From contig JARKIF010000041.1 in NCBI GenBank assembly GCA_029378245.1, positions 62,001 through 126,000 of the forward strand: a stretch of DNA of 64,000 nucleotides. The letters run 5' to 3'. This stretch comes from Roridomyces roridus. Lineage: Eukaryota; Basidiomycota; Agaricomycetes; Agaricales; Mycenaceae. Every line of letters starts with the position of its first letter. The first letter of the stretch is position 1. A program made the translations under genes and the position numbers. The notes under the pieces are model-generated. The model was not told where the DNA came from. It saw only the letters and a program-made list of their open reading frames with translations, and did no database searches. Positions 21,097 to 33,444 of this stretch are shown piece by piece.

Positions 21097-21527
21097 AGAT
21101 GGGTTGTGAAAAAGCCGCGCGGCTTTTTATGGCATTGTGCAAAGCCGCGTGCGGCTTTGTGTCAGTGGCTATTTATCATGTACACGGCCTCCGATGCCGC
21201 ACGCCATGCCGAGAGAGTGCCGAACACGGCCTGTCTTCGTCCACGGCGAGTGTGGAGCCCATGTGAAGCAAGACTTGATGAATTGCGCTTGGACACCATG
21301 CTGAGGTCATGGTGGAGCTCTTCCCGATTGTCGTGAGAAGTGCTTCCTGTGGGCGGTCTCATTTGATCCGGCACTCGGCAAGATGGATAATCACTCGCGG
21401 GATGAGATAATTTGATCCGATGTCCATCACCAGTCCATCGGCAGTACATTTCTTGTGCGGCTTTGCACAATGCCAAAAAGCCGCACAGAGCCGCATGCGG
21501 TTCATGCGGCTTTTGCACAACCCACCT
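21097..21527. mobile_element. MITE with 3-bp target duplication
   Basis: Inverted ends AGATGGGTTGTGAAAAAGCC / complement of GGCTTTTGCACAACCCACCT, rich in AAAGCCGC stems, flanked by ATT on both sides (21094-21096, 21528-21530). A 3-bp duplication fits PIF/Harbinger-type elements; no transposase is present. Confidence 0.6.
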
Positions 21528-22312
21528 ATTGACCTGGAAATTTGCGAGGACACTCCTGGTAGCTCAACTTGGAGTTTGTTGACCAAGGTTGAGGCCTCAT
21601 TCCCACTATTGGATGTGACATCTCTGATTTACTTACTCTGTGTGATCAGCCCATTCTAGGCTCACTGAGCACCCGGGATCTTTGGTTTGTGGGTAGGCTT
21701 GAGTCGGGGATTATACTGTTACTCAGGGCACCTTCCACAAAAAAATAGAAAAATTACATGCATCCAACATGACACCCACTCTGTGTGGATGCATGTATAC
21801 ATCAACACTGATTTATTTGTGCTTCCCGACCACAGATTGGTTTTTTTTTCTGCCAGTTGTGGACTCAGTGGCTGCTCCCCATGCTGTTTATCCTGGCTGG
21901 GCTATTTCCTCACTGCTCACCACGGTAAGTATCATGAGATTCAGAACCTGGGGTCCCGTTGTCAGAGATCATCCACTTGCAATCTATGATCAGTGCCAGT
22001 CTGCTGATGAGCCGGCTTGGCAGTGTAAGAAACGCTGACTGCAGGAATGCATGCCCAAACTGTTAGTTGAACTGTCAAGGACCTTGTTGTGTACTTTCAA
22101 TGATCCAGTAACATATATCCAATGCTCTTCTGATCGATTCCGAGTCCTACTCAAGTATTGTCTTCCAATTCTGTTCAGTTTTTCAACCACTGCTGTGAAG
22201 CTGCAAAATGAACTTGAAGTTTGGAAGGGTCAAGGATATCAGAACAGATGGGTCACACTTGTCACATCACAGCGAGTCGGATTCTCTACACAGCCACAGA
22301 TCTACATTGCAC

Positions 22313-23340
22313 TAGTGTTGGGTGGGTCCGGTTCAAACAAACGGTTCGAACCTGAACCAAACTGAACCAAACACCTGTTCAGCGTTCAGGTTCAACAGAT
22401 TATTGAACATGAACGCGAGGTTCAGTTTGGCGTTCGGGCGGGAGTACACGCGAAATTGAGCCGAAAGCCGCCATCTTTCAGATTTTGACGGCAATTACAA
22501 GGTAAGAATCAGGTTGAGATTTGACAGAGTGGAGAGAAAACTCACACAGTGACCTTTCATTCAACAAGAACCCAGGTTAGAGACTGTGGTGGGTCGGCGC
22601 TAGCCGTGTGATCGGTCTTGATGGCACATCAGAGCGGCGCGACTCCTACTGTACAGGCGTTCAGTGTTGGCCCTAAGGCCTAAGGCCTAAGGCTTGTCCT
22701 AAGGTCTTAGGCCTTAATTAAGCCCTGAGGCTAAGCCTTAGCTTGGAGCCTCCTCCTCAACCTAAGGCCTGAGGCCTACTGATGGTATCACTTTTGATTG
22801 ATCAACATCCGGCCAACACCTGGCACTGCATGCCAAGTGTTGGAAAGTTGCTGTTCATGATATGTGCAGTGTCTATAGCCCCCAGAGGGCACAGTTGCTG
22901 AGTTTCAACTCACCAGTTGCCGCCCGGAAGGTTCCACTTGGTCTCTCTACTGATGAGAAATAATTTCCTTTTTTGGTGTCTAAGGGCTGAGGCTGCCTAA
23001 GGCCTCAGCCCTTAACCTAAGGCCTAAGGCCTTAGCTATTCTGGAGGTCGATAATTAAGGCCTTAGGGCCATCACTGCAGGCGTTGTGCACCTAAAAGTC
23101 GGCTGGGTGCTTAGTCTGGGTTATTCAATGCTTGGACTATTGCTGGGAAAATCCGGGGTTCAAACGTGTTCGAACGCCGAACTGAACAACGCGCGTTCAA
23201 GTTCGGTTCGAGGTGCCGAACTGAACAATGCGCGTTCACATTCGGCGTTCGAGGTTTTGCTGAACCGAACGCTAGGTACAGGTTCGGCGTTCAACGAAAA
23301 GTGCCCCGAACGCGAACCGAACTGAACCGACCCATCACTA
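22313..23340. mobile_element. hAT-like non-autonomous element
   Basis: Ends TAGTGTTGGGTGGGTCCGG and complement of CCGACCCATCACTA, with an exact 8-bp target duplication CATTGCAC (22305-22312 and 23341-23348), the hallmark of hAT elements. The subterminal regions are packed with GTTCGGTTC/GAACCGAAC repeats. No transposase frame. Confidence 0.85.
22662..23077. mobile_element. Second hAT-like MITE nested inside the first
   Basis: Ends CAGTGTTGGCCCTAAGGCC and complement of GGCCTTAGGGCCATCACTG with an exact 8-bp duplication CAGGCGTT (22654-22661 and 23078-23085). It is full of CCTAAGGCCT palindromes. Confidence 0.85.
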
Positions 23341-23633
23341 CATTGCACTGTTCAGCATCCACAAGTGCTTCATCCAAGTGCAATGTAAACCCAAGTAAGT
23401 TCTCGTCCATGCCATGCTCTGCAACGGCCCATAACCCCAAGCACGGCTTACTCGGTCAATCCGTGGGTATAGTGTGGTGTGTGTTCTCCTGGAGCAGTGC
23501 AACTTGCGTGTTTTTTTTCTCACAAGGTGTGTATTTTTTTGCACAAGGTGCATGTTTTTTCCTTTGAATTTTTTACTCTGGGCCATCGCTACTTGACAGG
23601 CAGGCAGGTGGTTACCAGATGCCGCCCTTGATT

Positions 23634-24244
23634 TATGGCAGGATACAGGTAGCAAAATTATTCTGTGAATCAAGAAGACACAAAAAATGAACCACTTTGG
23701 GTGTTCAGGAAAAAAAGATGCAACCTCCGGAGTTCAGAAGTTTGGGGGACATGACAGATGCCGACAGATGCCGACATATGCCGGGACATCAATCATTGAT
23801 GGCGTCCCCTAGACGGCAATGTTGCGGCAATGTCTCGGCTGGTACACCAAGGCTAAAAGATGTCAACCCATGGCAGGGTTTGTTCCATTCCTGATGCTCC
23901 ACTGCCACCGATACAAGATATCTATGTGGACCACAGTCACTTAACATTGAAGGCTAGGAGAGTGCCAATCAGTGGTAATGATGAACCTGCACAACCCCAT
24001 GGCCATCATGATCAGCCCCCTGGCTGATGGAGTGTTCTGCCGTTGATTTTGGTATCATTCGGCGGCGGCATCACATCAGTGTCCGTTGGCAAGAGGCTGC
24101 TTCCAAGTGGCTTCAAATTCCAAGTGGTAGGCACTTGTTTTTCAAGTGGTGCTTTTTTTCTCATCATTCAGCTAGGTGGTGCTTTTTTGGGTGTGAGTCC
24201 TTCGGTGGTGTCACAAATAATTTTGCTACATGTATCCTTCCATA
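23634..24244. mobile_element. TATGG...CCATA TIR element, copy 2
   Basis: Ends TATGGCAGGATACAGGTAGC / complement of GCTACATGTATCCTTCCATA, flanked by exact 6-bp repeats TTGATT (23628-23633 and 24245-24250). The right half carries GGTGGTGCTTTTTT repeats, the same subterminal motif as in copy 1. Confidence 0.75.
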
Positions 24245-24252
24245 TTGATTTG

Positions 24253-24617
24253 ATGGATGAAGGGTGCAGTGCGTCGTCGACCCGGCCTCAACGCGCAAGG
24301 GAGATGTAACGAGCAAGGAGCGGCTGCAGGTTGCACGCAAGGCGATTGCAGATGCCGATGCGCAATTGCAGCCTGTGAATGCCGCGTTCGAGAGCGATAA
24401 GCGTGGGGGAGATGGGATTGCAGCCGTGAGGCGGAAGATCGAGGAGACGAAGGCCAAGATCGAGGATGCTGAATGGAGGTTTGTCCTTCTCTCCCTTTCA
24501 TTCTACCCAGTGCTAACGCGCTCCTAGACACGAGTTACAGACCGCTAGTGGCATCAAATACTATGCGCTTTTGGACCTTCAAAATCGTTGGCAGCGTTTC
24601 GAAGAAAGAAATTGGAT
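24253..24617 (+). pseudogene. Fragment of an Hsp104/ClpB-type disaggregase (middle coiled-coil domain)
   Basis: Frame DPASTRKGDVTSKERLQ...ADAQLQPVNAAFES...VRRKIEETKAKIEDAEWR, then a likely 47-bp intron (about 24481-24527), then HELQTASGIKYYALLDLQ. This matches the M-domain of Hsp104 ('SKERL...ELKAKIEDAERRYDLATASDLRYYALPDL'), a coiled coil that wraps the AAA+ ring. Neither AAA+ module is present, so it is a dead fragment. A weak C-terminal echo (DFTAEEVAELVGQ, compare VTPEQIAEVVARW) appears if the solo LTR at 24800-25403 is removed; that part is uncertain. Confidence 0.62.
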
Positions 24618-24799
24618 AAGGTGGGACGCATGTTCCACCTGGTGGCATTGGTGGTGTGCGTCTGAGGATTAAAAAATTGACATATGTACTATTGACAGGG
24701 TAGACAAGTGGCAAATCAAGTGAGGACGCCGTCACTGAACCAATCCTCGTGGAGAAACCGGATGGGCTCGGAATGAAGATGCATCCCAGCGATTTCACT

Positions 24800-25403
24800 T
24801 GTTACGTCCCGTTCCATTCTCACCAACTCCGGACCAATCTTGACCCAACTCCGGTTCCGGCTCCAACAATCCGGATCAATCTTGACCGGACTCTGGTCCT
24901 CGTTCGGACTTTTGCCCTTCTTCGATTTCATTCCATCCTTCACCCACTCAACCTTACTCCGGTGTAGATATCCACTCCTTACACCCTCCGGTTTCTCCGG
25001 TATCTCCGGGGTACCCACCTCCACTCCGGGGTCCGAGTTTTTACCTTGTCACTTTCTCCATATTCATCTGGGTACACATCAGTGGGCATTTAGTATATAA
25101 ACCTCTGTACAACCGGCATGTAACTCAGTTGGAATCTATTCGACCTTGGCTGCTCCGAGCCCTTCCTCTTGCTCTCTTTCTTGCCCTCCTGTCGTCCTTT
25201 CTCGTCTCGTCTGGATTGCTTCCCTTGGAAGTAGCGTAGGGAACCCGGTCACCCTGGGTCTTTGTGGTGTCACCGGTTGGACTCCATCTCCCTCCTCCGA
25301 CTTTTCGTCCCTCTCCGGAGTCCTTCGTCCCGGAGTTCTGGTCATTCTCCGTCCGGTCATCCTTATCCGGGATTCCAGTCAGCCTCGGATCCGGCACCTA
25401 ACA
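24800..25403. mobile_element. Solo LTR with 5-bp target duplication
   Basis: Starts TGTTACGTCCCG and ends GGCACCTAACA, flanked by TCACT on both sides (24795-24799 and 25404-25408). A TATA box (AGTATATAAACC) lies at about 25091-25102. The shape is that of a solo LTR left by recombination of an LTR retrotransposon, probably Gypsy-type. Confidence 0.8.
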
Positions 25404-25408
25404 TCACT

Positions 25409-26463
25409 GCGGAAGAGGTGGCCGAGCTGGTGGGACAGAAGTCTCCCGTTGAAGTCGTAGGTGCATTGCATAAACCTTGCCCTGCTGCCAGAACTGATGC
25501 TGCTACCTAGACATCGCAAGTGAGCTGCTTCTGCCGGCTGGAATCCCGGAAAGTGGGCCGACTACATACAACTTGAACCTGAAGCCTGCGAAAACATACA
25601 CAATGTCAGAACTTAGTCCAATGGGCGCTAGGTAGTGAGCGGCACAAGTATACATTCGTGAGTCACGGCCGTCATGACGGGTCGAAGCAGTGACAGCCCC
25701 TGACAGCCCGTGCCTCCAGCTAAATCAACCATCAGATTGATGTCAACGTGATGCCGGCAAGTCAAAATTACGGATTGGACCGATTGGTACTCGGGAAGCC
25801 TGCAAAACCGCAGTAGTGGGCCATCAGCAAGATTGCCGATGACCCAGGTGCGCTACCCCTGGAGCATCAAGCGATGATGGCAGCTCGGCATGGCTAGTTA
25901 GCCGAAGACCCGTCACCACCCGTCATGGCCCGTCGACGGCCGGGAACGGGTACCCCGTCAGCCAAGGAACCGGACCCGGACCCGGCCGTCAAAATTCTGG
26001 CTTCAGAGGGCTGTACGGCCGGGCCGGCACCCGTCATGACGGCTCGTTGACCCGTCATTTTGACGGTCGGGTCGGAGCCCTACCACGGACACCTTGAATA
26101 AGTACTTTGATATCCCCCATCACAAAATAATTACGGTGTTCAGCAGGAATAAAGATGTGGACTCGCAAATCCACTCCATGGACAAATGCTGACGCTGGGT
26201 CGATTACTGGATACATGCTTCTGAAGTTTTGCCATGGGAATATTGCGGGCCATTATCCCCAGTCATTATGGATAAGTGAAAATTATGGAAGTCGTAGGGG
26301 GAGATCCAGTCTGTATTCCAGAAGATCAATGCTCTCTCTCTCCTCTCCTGGGCAATTTGGAACATTGACATAGGAAAGAATCAATACATCTTGGCAGAAG
26401 TTACTACGGAATGCCCCAGGATTATTCTTGCGGATATCTCTTGGATATCTCGCTGCTAGGCAC
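25409..26463. other. Repeat-rich intergenic stretch
   Basis: 25650-26090 has many copies of CCCGTCATGACGG-type words and ends GGGTCGGAGCCCTA, like one terminus of a hAT-type MITE, but the opposite end was not found. From about 26281 the sequence is the 3' flank of the NB-ARC-TPR gene and is duplicated at about 61030-61208. Confidence 0.4.
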
Positions 26464-29360
26464 CTACTTTTTGGAGGCAGGAAATTTGAATCTGGAAAAC
26501 AATTTGGAGAGCCTCTTGACACTGGTGTGTTTGGATTCTGTATCCTTGGCCTTCCCCAAAGCATCTCTTGTGATCATTAAGTCTTTGGTAGCCCGGAGAG
26601 TATCTGGATGGTCAGGGCCTAGGACATCCCTGCGTTTGGCAACAACTTTGAGTTGAAGATTTTCCGCTTCTTGGTGCCGGCCGGTCCTATAAAGTGTCAC
26701 GGCAAGATTGGCCATGGCTCTCAGGGTGTCAGGATGATCATCGTTGAGGAGTTTCTGACGCTGTTCAAGCACAATAGTTTCCAGCGGCTCTGCCTCTTGG
26801 TACCGTCCCAGTTTCCAGTATGTGAGTGCAAGGCTGGCCATGGCTCTCAAGGTGTCAGGATGGTGATCACCAAGGAGCTTCTGACGCTCTTTGAGGACAG
26901 AAATTTCGAGGGGCTCTGCTTCTCTGTACCGACCCAGTTGCCGGTATGTGGCTGCAAGGTTGGCCATGGCTCTCAGGGTGTCAGGATGGTCATAACCAAG
27001 GAGCTTCTGGCGCTCTTTGAGGACAGAAACTTTGAGGGGCTCTGCTTCTCTGTACCGACCCAGATGCCCGTATGTGGCTGCAAGGTTGGCCATAGCTCTC
27101 AGGGTGTCAGGATGGTCGTCACCAAGGAGCTTCTGACACTCTTTGAGGACAGAAATTTCGAGGGGCTCTGCCTCTCTGTACCGACCCAGTTGCCCATATG
27201 TGACTGCAAGGTTGGCCATGGCTCTCAGGGTGTCAGGATGGTCATCACCAAGGAGCTTCTGACGCTGTTTGAGGACAGAACCTTCAAGGTGCTCTGCTTC
27301 TCTGTACCGACCCAGTTGCCCGTATGTGGCTGCAAGGTTGGCCATGGCTAACAGCGTGTCAGGATGGTTATCACCAAGGAGCCTCTGACACTGTTGAAGC
27401 ACAGAAATTTCCAGGGGCTCTGCTTCTCTGTACCGACCCAGTTGCCCGTATGTGGCTGCAAGGTTGGCCATGGCTAACAGGGTGTCAGGATGGTTGTCAC
27501 CAAGGAGCTTCTGACGGTGTTTGAGGACAGAAATTTCGAGGGGCTCTGCTTCTCTGTACCGACCCAGTTGCCCATATGTGGCTGCAAGGTTGGCCATGGC
27601 TCTCAGGGTGTCAGGATGGTCATCACCAAGAAGCTTCTGACGCTGTTTGAGGACAGAACCCTCCGTCATAATATATCCGTGCATATTGGCTCCAGAACTG
27701 AGAATTCACAACAGTGAAATCTGGGACAAGCATATTGACATGTTCAATCATCCTGATCCTGTCCAAATATGTGTCAGGGCCAACATCTATTGACATCCCC
27801 ACCACATTTGCCATGCATGCCCGTGTTGTTACTGCATCAGGTAGGGTGCTTGAGCACCACAGATGCACAAGTGGATGCATATCTAGTGTCTCGCTGGCTT
27901 CCTGGCTCTGAATCAGTGAATATTCCTCAATCTCCGCCACAATTTTCCTGAAATATTGTCTTGACCAACTTCCTGAACCTGAGACAAAGTTTTGGAGAAA
28001 TTTCCTGGCTTCCCGCATTGACTCAGTTTCATCCCCCTCATTGTTTACCATCCACTCTGTGGCCTTGGCAAACATTGACTGGGGAACATTGCTGTGGTGC
28101 AATACAGCACAGAATTGGAGAAACTGGGCAGCTACTGGGCTGAGTTCCCCAAAGCTGATCTGCCAGGTTGTATAGACAGTCCATCCATAGTTATCAAGAG
28201 TTTGATCAGGGTGCTGTCGCAACAACTCTTCTTTGTTCTGCCTGTAGATTGACAGATAATCCCTGAGACATTTGAATTTGGCAATATAAGCCCCAGCTTG
28301 CACAATTGCAAGAGGCAGGCATGACAGCTCCTGCGCATCTTGATAAGTATGAAATCATTGTCCGAAGAACCTGGGACCTACCTGCACAATGCCCATCGCT
28401 AATGTATGGTCTTCATCTGTGTGCTCCTGGACCTTCAATGCTCTTGCAAGAAGCAGAAGAGTAGCATTTTCTTCATCCAAGTCTCTCACTTGTGAGTGAG
28501 AAGCAGGCCCATAAGCAGCAACTTGTGGGTTTCGGGAAGTGATGATAATATTTCCATGTGTGCACTGTGGCAAGAATGGCAATAACTTCAGTTTTGGATC
28601 ATCTGCATTGTCAAACAGCAGAGTCCACTCTTTGTATTCAGAAATAAGCCACTGGATGCCTGCTTCTGGTGTTTGGCCAAACCTCTGAGAAATTGCGATG
28701 TTCGTGAAGGAGTTATTCAGCGCTTCAGAGGAACTGGCATTCACAAAAAATTGCCTTGATACCCTGAAAAGGATGTCAATAATACGGAAATTACTCCTTT
28801 GCACACATACTCATCAGATGTTTCCTCAAGAAATCTCAACGCTATCTGAGTCTTCCCAGAGCCACCAAGACCATAGAGGACAAAAATCCTTCTCTTCTTG
28901 GGTTCTTGGGAGAAGTACTCTTGCATCTTGTCCAGAATTTCATTTCTTCCGTGAAAAATCTGAGATGCTGGAGGACATCGGACAAGTGCCAGAGCAGTGT
29001 GGCATTCTTCCTGAGCTGTGATTATTTGATTAGTGGGCCTCAGACATATTTATTTGGTACATACTGATGAGTTCAATTTGACCTTGCTGTCTTGGTTCTT
29101 GACCATGTGAATAAACACTGTGTACAGTGAGATCAAGCTCTTGCAGCAGCATTGGGAATTTACTTCAAGTTATTGATCTGACTTTGATAAAACAGGGCTC
29201 CCCCTTCACCGGGACCTCCTTCTCCCCCATGTTGGTCACCGCCTCCGCCAGAACCACCGGTGCCACCTGAAAGTCAGCCAAGTACTGCTCACTTTGATTT
29301 GTGCTCACCGTGTGCATGAAAATGTGTCCCCATCTGTGTTTCAGCAGTGGGCAAAGACAT
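26464..29360 (-). pseudogene. NB-ARC-TPR (NLR-type) gene, copy 1, frameshifted before the TPR array
   Basis: Exons: 29309-29360 (MSLPTAETQMGTHFHAHG), 29183-29266 (GG-rich tract), 28811-29015 (P-loop GLGGSGKTQIALRF), 28382-28763 (Walker B WTLLFDNADDP, IIITSRNP), then the winged-helix part from about 28330 downwards. The TPR array (26464-27684) has nine 42-residue repeats of the kinesin-light-chain type (LLGDDHPDTLRAMANLAATY). Compared with the copy at 61209, bases encoding KFEQAKGLDELNLQRQRE are missing at about 27665 and the frame shifts: the NB-ARC frame ends FCPQTASEASW, and the TPR frame runs alone. The break looks like unequal recombination within the repeats. The NB-ARC half and the TPR half may still be transcribed, but no single full-length product is possible. 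Confidence 0.8.
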
Positions 29361-29412
29361 TGACTAGCTTGTGGTGTGGGTACGAGGGTAAAGGGTGTTG
29401 ACGTGGCAGAAA

Positions 29413-29420
29413 TATTTATA
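29413..29420 (-). promoter_or_regulatory. TATA box of NB-ARC-TPR copy 1
   Basis: TATAAATA on the minus strand, about 53 bp upstream of the ATG at 29360. Confidence 0.5.
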
Positions 29421-30620
29421 TCTTGACAGGTACTACCCTACCCCACGCCTAGACCTTCATCTCCCCCATGACCAACCCTTTTTGGAAGTTGTGGCCTGTT
29501 GTGGCCTGTTATTTCAGCAGGCATACCTGCTTTTAGGGCCATTGCTTCCCATGCCACTCCGAGTCTGATGGGGCCATCGGTGCCAGTGAGGGAAGGGAGC
29601 CAGAGACCAGGAAACCAGGGAATTGAGACATGCCCGGTCAGCACAGACTGATTGAATTTGAATGACAATAAAATTGCAACACAAACCTCGGAGTGCACTG
29701 GAGTATATGTTGGAGGTGACAGACATAAATTTTTAGCCCAAGGTGCAAGCGTAAATAGGTGTTGAACGAGCAGTCATCCAAGGCCAATGTCAGATGCATG
29801 GTGGAAGCAAGAGGTGAGCCGTCGCCGAGCTGTCAAAGGAACGGACCTGTCATCGGCGGTCAAACCGATATCCGGTCCCCTTCCGCTCGAACTTCGATCA
29901 AATGTCGGCGGAGATGTTGACACTCAGGCCGGCGGAAGTGAGGCAAAGATAAATGTTCAGTGTGTAAAGCGTAGTCTCGGCAACCAGACCCTTATCACAT
30001 CCCAAAGGGAACCCTGTCATAAGGGTCTGGGGCGGGACATTGCGCTATCAATTTTGATGGCAAATTCCCACCATATGTAGGGCTGTAGCATAGCTTTGAT
30101 AACGATCCGATAACGATTACAATACATCGATAAGCCTTTCTCCTGCTCCCTCCACCATCCCGGGATATCTAGACACCCCAGACAGCCTTCCCAAGAAGAG
30201 CGAGCGAAAAGATTGTGAAAATTACCTCAAATGGAAATCATTCCACCACATGGCACTGACGTCATCGAAAAAGTGCGACCCCACTCTAGCGGGAAAACGG
30301 CTGATAAGACCGAGCTTAAAAATAAATTTTTAAGACTCGGAATCTGACACCTTGAATTTAACTAATTGGAACTTGATTGAAACTGGAAGTTTATGTAATG
30401 GGCAGACACCCTTGACAACTTGAGCCCTGCCATTTTTGATGGCAAAAGGGGTGGTTAAAAAGAACGATTCCTTTGAAAAGGGTTTAGGAATTGTAACCAA
30501 GGGACCCAACTATGGAAAGCGAGAGCACCACGCTCGTTTGATCGCCGTCGGCTACCCAATCAGGCAATTGGACCCAGGATACTCCGGCCGACGTGATCTC
30601 GCTTGTTGATTGCTTGTTCC
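29421..30620. other. Intergenic, no gene seen
   Basis: Contains a possible transposon end at about 30078 (TAGGGCTGTAGCATAGC followed by GATAACGATCCGATAACGAT), but no matching second end was found in the window. Confidence 0.4.
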
Positions 30621-32850
30621 CGTTGCAAGCACGGCATATACGAGAACTTATTTTTTAGACCTTTTCTATTGAACTAGCAGACACTGGTGAGGCACAATCT
30701 GTTGAACAACAAAGAATGTAAATCAAATGTGAATCCTCAGAATCTGAAATGATCAATAACAACAAGAAACACATGAGACTTAGCGGAGGCCCGGGTTACA
30801 GAGGGCGAAGGTCTGTAAGAGAGACTATGTGACAGTTGCCTTCCCAACACAATATTTGGGCAGACACATGAAAGTCATGTTGTCACATGTGACGTCGTCA
30901 CAGCGAAGGAACCGCACCGTGACATCAGTCATGCATGACCATTCATGGAAACCTTCAATTCTGCCAGAAACACCGCTTGGTCAATTGAAACAAATGACTT
31001 TCATTGGTGCACGCAGTCTCACTGGCAATCAGGGTGACATGACAAATGTGACATGTGCGATAACTGATCAACTCCGATCACAGTGCACAAAGGCTTCACA
31101 CTTTCTGCCACGGCCCACTAGTAGATGTAGCACTGCTAAAATTGCAGCCAGAGCTCACCAAAGTCTGTATCCTTGTCAAGAAATGACAATGCAAGGGATA
31201 TCTCACCCACATGGTTAGGAACCACTGCCAACCAGTGACTTGGTAATCAGATTGTGTGCTTGGCCCACAGAGCAGTTTCCCCCGCAACAGTCTGGGTGGT
31301 TCAGCAGACGTCTACAGGCCAAATTCCTGTCTGTCATGAAACCAGCGCTTGCTGACTGATCCGTTGATGCGCCATCACCACCATCACCGCCATCAGTTAC
31401 GGATCACAAGATCTATTATCATCAACAAATGTACATTCGGTCTACGCACGACAATCTTTCCCTGAGGATGGATGTCGCCCGCCCGAGTAAGGAGGACAGC
31501 TCAAGAGCTATCACTCGAACTAGGACAGCAGTACCTGTCCAGCACGGGAAGGGTTGCTAGGACAGAACCCGACGCGCCATGTCGGAACCCGACGAGGGGT
31601 TTAAACACAGGTCAACAACATCCTCGGCATGACGGAGTGATCATGCCAAGGAGGGGTTATCCACAGGGTTACAGGAGACGCTCCACTTAACTCTATTAAG
31701 AGAGGAGCAGCGCAGGCCCACAGGGGTAATTAAGGTTCAGGGACCGATCGTACAGGAGAACGCTCCTGAGGAGTTTGGTATTTATACCTAGGTAGAATCT
31801 CATGTACAGTAGATTCTACCTCATCTAATCTCCAGCGCTACTTTGGCTTACGGGTTACGTTCTCTCCCTTCACAGATACAACCCAACTCGCCTATTCGCC
31901 GAGACTCAACTCGTCTTGTTGTGCTCAACTCGTCTCCTCTCAACGTTCTCAAGCTCGTCGACCTTCTCGTCGTACCCGGCCGTGTCACCCACGCCGTTCC
32001 GCGTCTGATCCGATCACCCGGCAAGCCGGCCTAGACGCTGTCGTTGACACTGTCCAGGAATTCGACTATGTTGTCCATGGGTATGAGGACACAGATTTTG
32101 ATTGGCACCAGTATACATCACAGAGTTCAACTCATTTTGAATGCCACAAATTTTCCTAATTTTTCTTAGGGCTGCCATACATATTGATGGGCCCTAAGCT
32201 TCAAACAGACCTACATTGCAAAGACCCAGCACCTTTGGTGAACCTGGAATGAGCTGATCTCGAAAAGCAATAAAATTGAAGATATTATATATACCATTGG
32301 ATATGGGAGGCCATTCCTGCAGAGTGAAATTCAACTTCAACAACTGTAAGGGCAACTCCCCAGATCCTGAGTGCCTGGGACGACTCAAGGAGGACTGGCA
32401 GAGGGATCCAAAGTGGATTAGTGCTAGAATACATACACAGTGGTATAGAGGGGCATACCTGGCAGAGGGATCCAAAGATAACAAGTCTAAGGAGCTCTGA
32501 CAGGCTGTGATCCCTGATGTAACGCGTGTGACGTGACACATCGTCACAGTAACTCGGAATAAATAGGTTCAAAGAAGAGAGGATGAATGTGGCTAAAGAG
32601 ACCATGAATAAATATAGGAGAGAAATAGAAAAAGGGAAATGGTGGGTGGGAGAGTGAGAAAGAGACAATGTCCCCTTACAACAACCAGGAGTGTACCTGC
32701 AGAATCCCAGAGGGCTTGGTGCAAAATGGGACACTCCAGAGTGAAAAGAAAAAAGAGATGATACCAGCTGTCAAAATCAGTGATTGTGGCCGCAAAAAGG
32801 AAGTGCACAGCCGCTATAATCAAAAGTCTGAATTTAGTGAAAACTTGTCC
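30621..32850 (-). mobile_element. Repeat family 'ACTTGGGGG' copy D, diverged, with an LTR-like insert
   Basis: The left end (GTTGCAAGCACGGCATATAC, GAGAACTTA) matches the family terminus, and 32760-32845 (AGCTGTCAAAATCAGTGATT, GGCCGCAAAAAGGAA, ATCAAAAGTCTGAAT) matches the opposite part of copy A. The middle is poorly conserved. About 31390-32040 (TTACGGATCACAAG ... GTATTTATACCTAGG ... GGCCTAGACG) looks like a solo LTR with TATA box, but target duplications were not found. Confidence 0.45.
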
Positions 32851-33444
32851 TGAAATTTGGCCCACTGAAATTCTGGCAAGATCCTTCGTATTTACTCTGG
32901 ATACGTGATTCTCGGAGGAGGAGCTCTCCTGTTCGAAAAGTCCTTTGTGGGGTGACGAAATCAATATTTTTTGCCTGCGCACAGATACCGCTTGAAAAAA
33001 GGAAAGTGCACAGCCGGCTCAATCGAAAGTCCCATTTTCTGAAACCTCACTCAAATTTTGGCCCACTGTCCGGAACTTCTGCCTCCGGTGGCCTGGCAGA
33101 TCCTTTCGACAAACCTGATACATCATGCAGACTGGAGATGATCAATCACCCCTTGATTCCAAATGACTTGTCGAATAATTTATTCTTCTTCTACTGTAGC
33201 ATTATGACCACATGTTCAGGTGACAGGTGACGGACGCCCGCGAACTGAATTTATTTGGCCTCGGTGACGGTGACGGTTGAGATTTTGGTGCAAAAGCTCC
33301 GCTCCGGCCGCAATACCGTCTGATGCGAGTGATCGCCGATGTGCCAGACTTCCTGATATGCTATTTTGATCCGAATGCCGAGTGATTTTTGATCCGTGAA
33401 CATATTATCCAGTGAACATGTTGAGAGGACCCCTGATTACCTTA
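32851..33444. other. Intergenic, no gene seen
   Basis: Repeat-like pieces (GAAAAGTCCTTTGTGG, GGAAAGTGCACAGCCG) related to the copy D edge; no gene. Confidence 0.4.

Larger units (their letters stand above)
20902..23441 (+). mobile_element. Repeat family 'ACTTGGGGG' copy C, with nested insertions
   Basis: Starts with the same hairpin as copy B (ACGAGAACTT...AAGTTCTCGT) and ends TAAGTTCTCGTCC...AACGGCCCATAACCCCAAG. It is more diverged than A and B and is enlarged by the inserts at 21097-21527 and 22313-23340. Confidence 0.6.

Noticed and set aside
30078..30620. hAT-like end TAGGGCTGTAGCATAGC
   Set aside because: The opposite end and the 8-bp duplication were not found.
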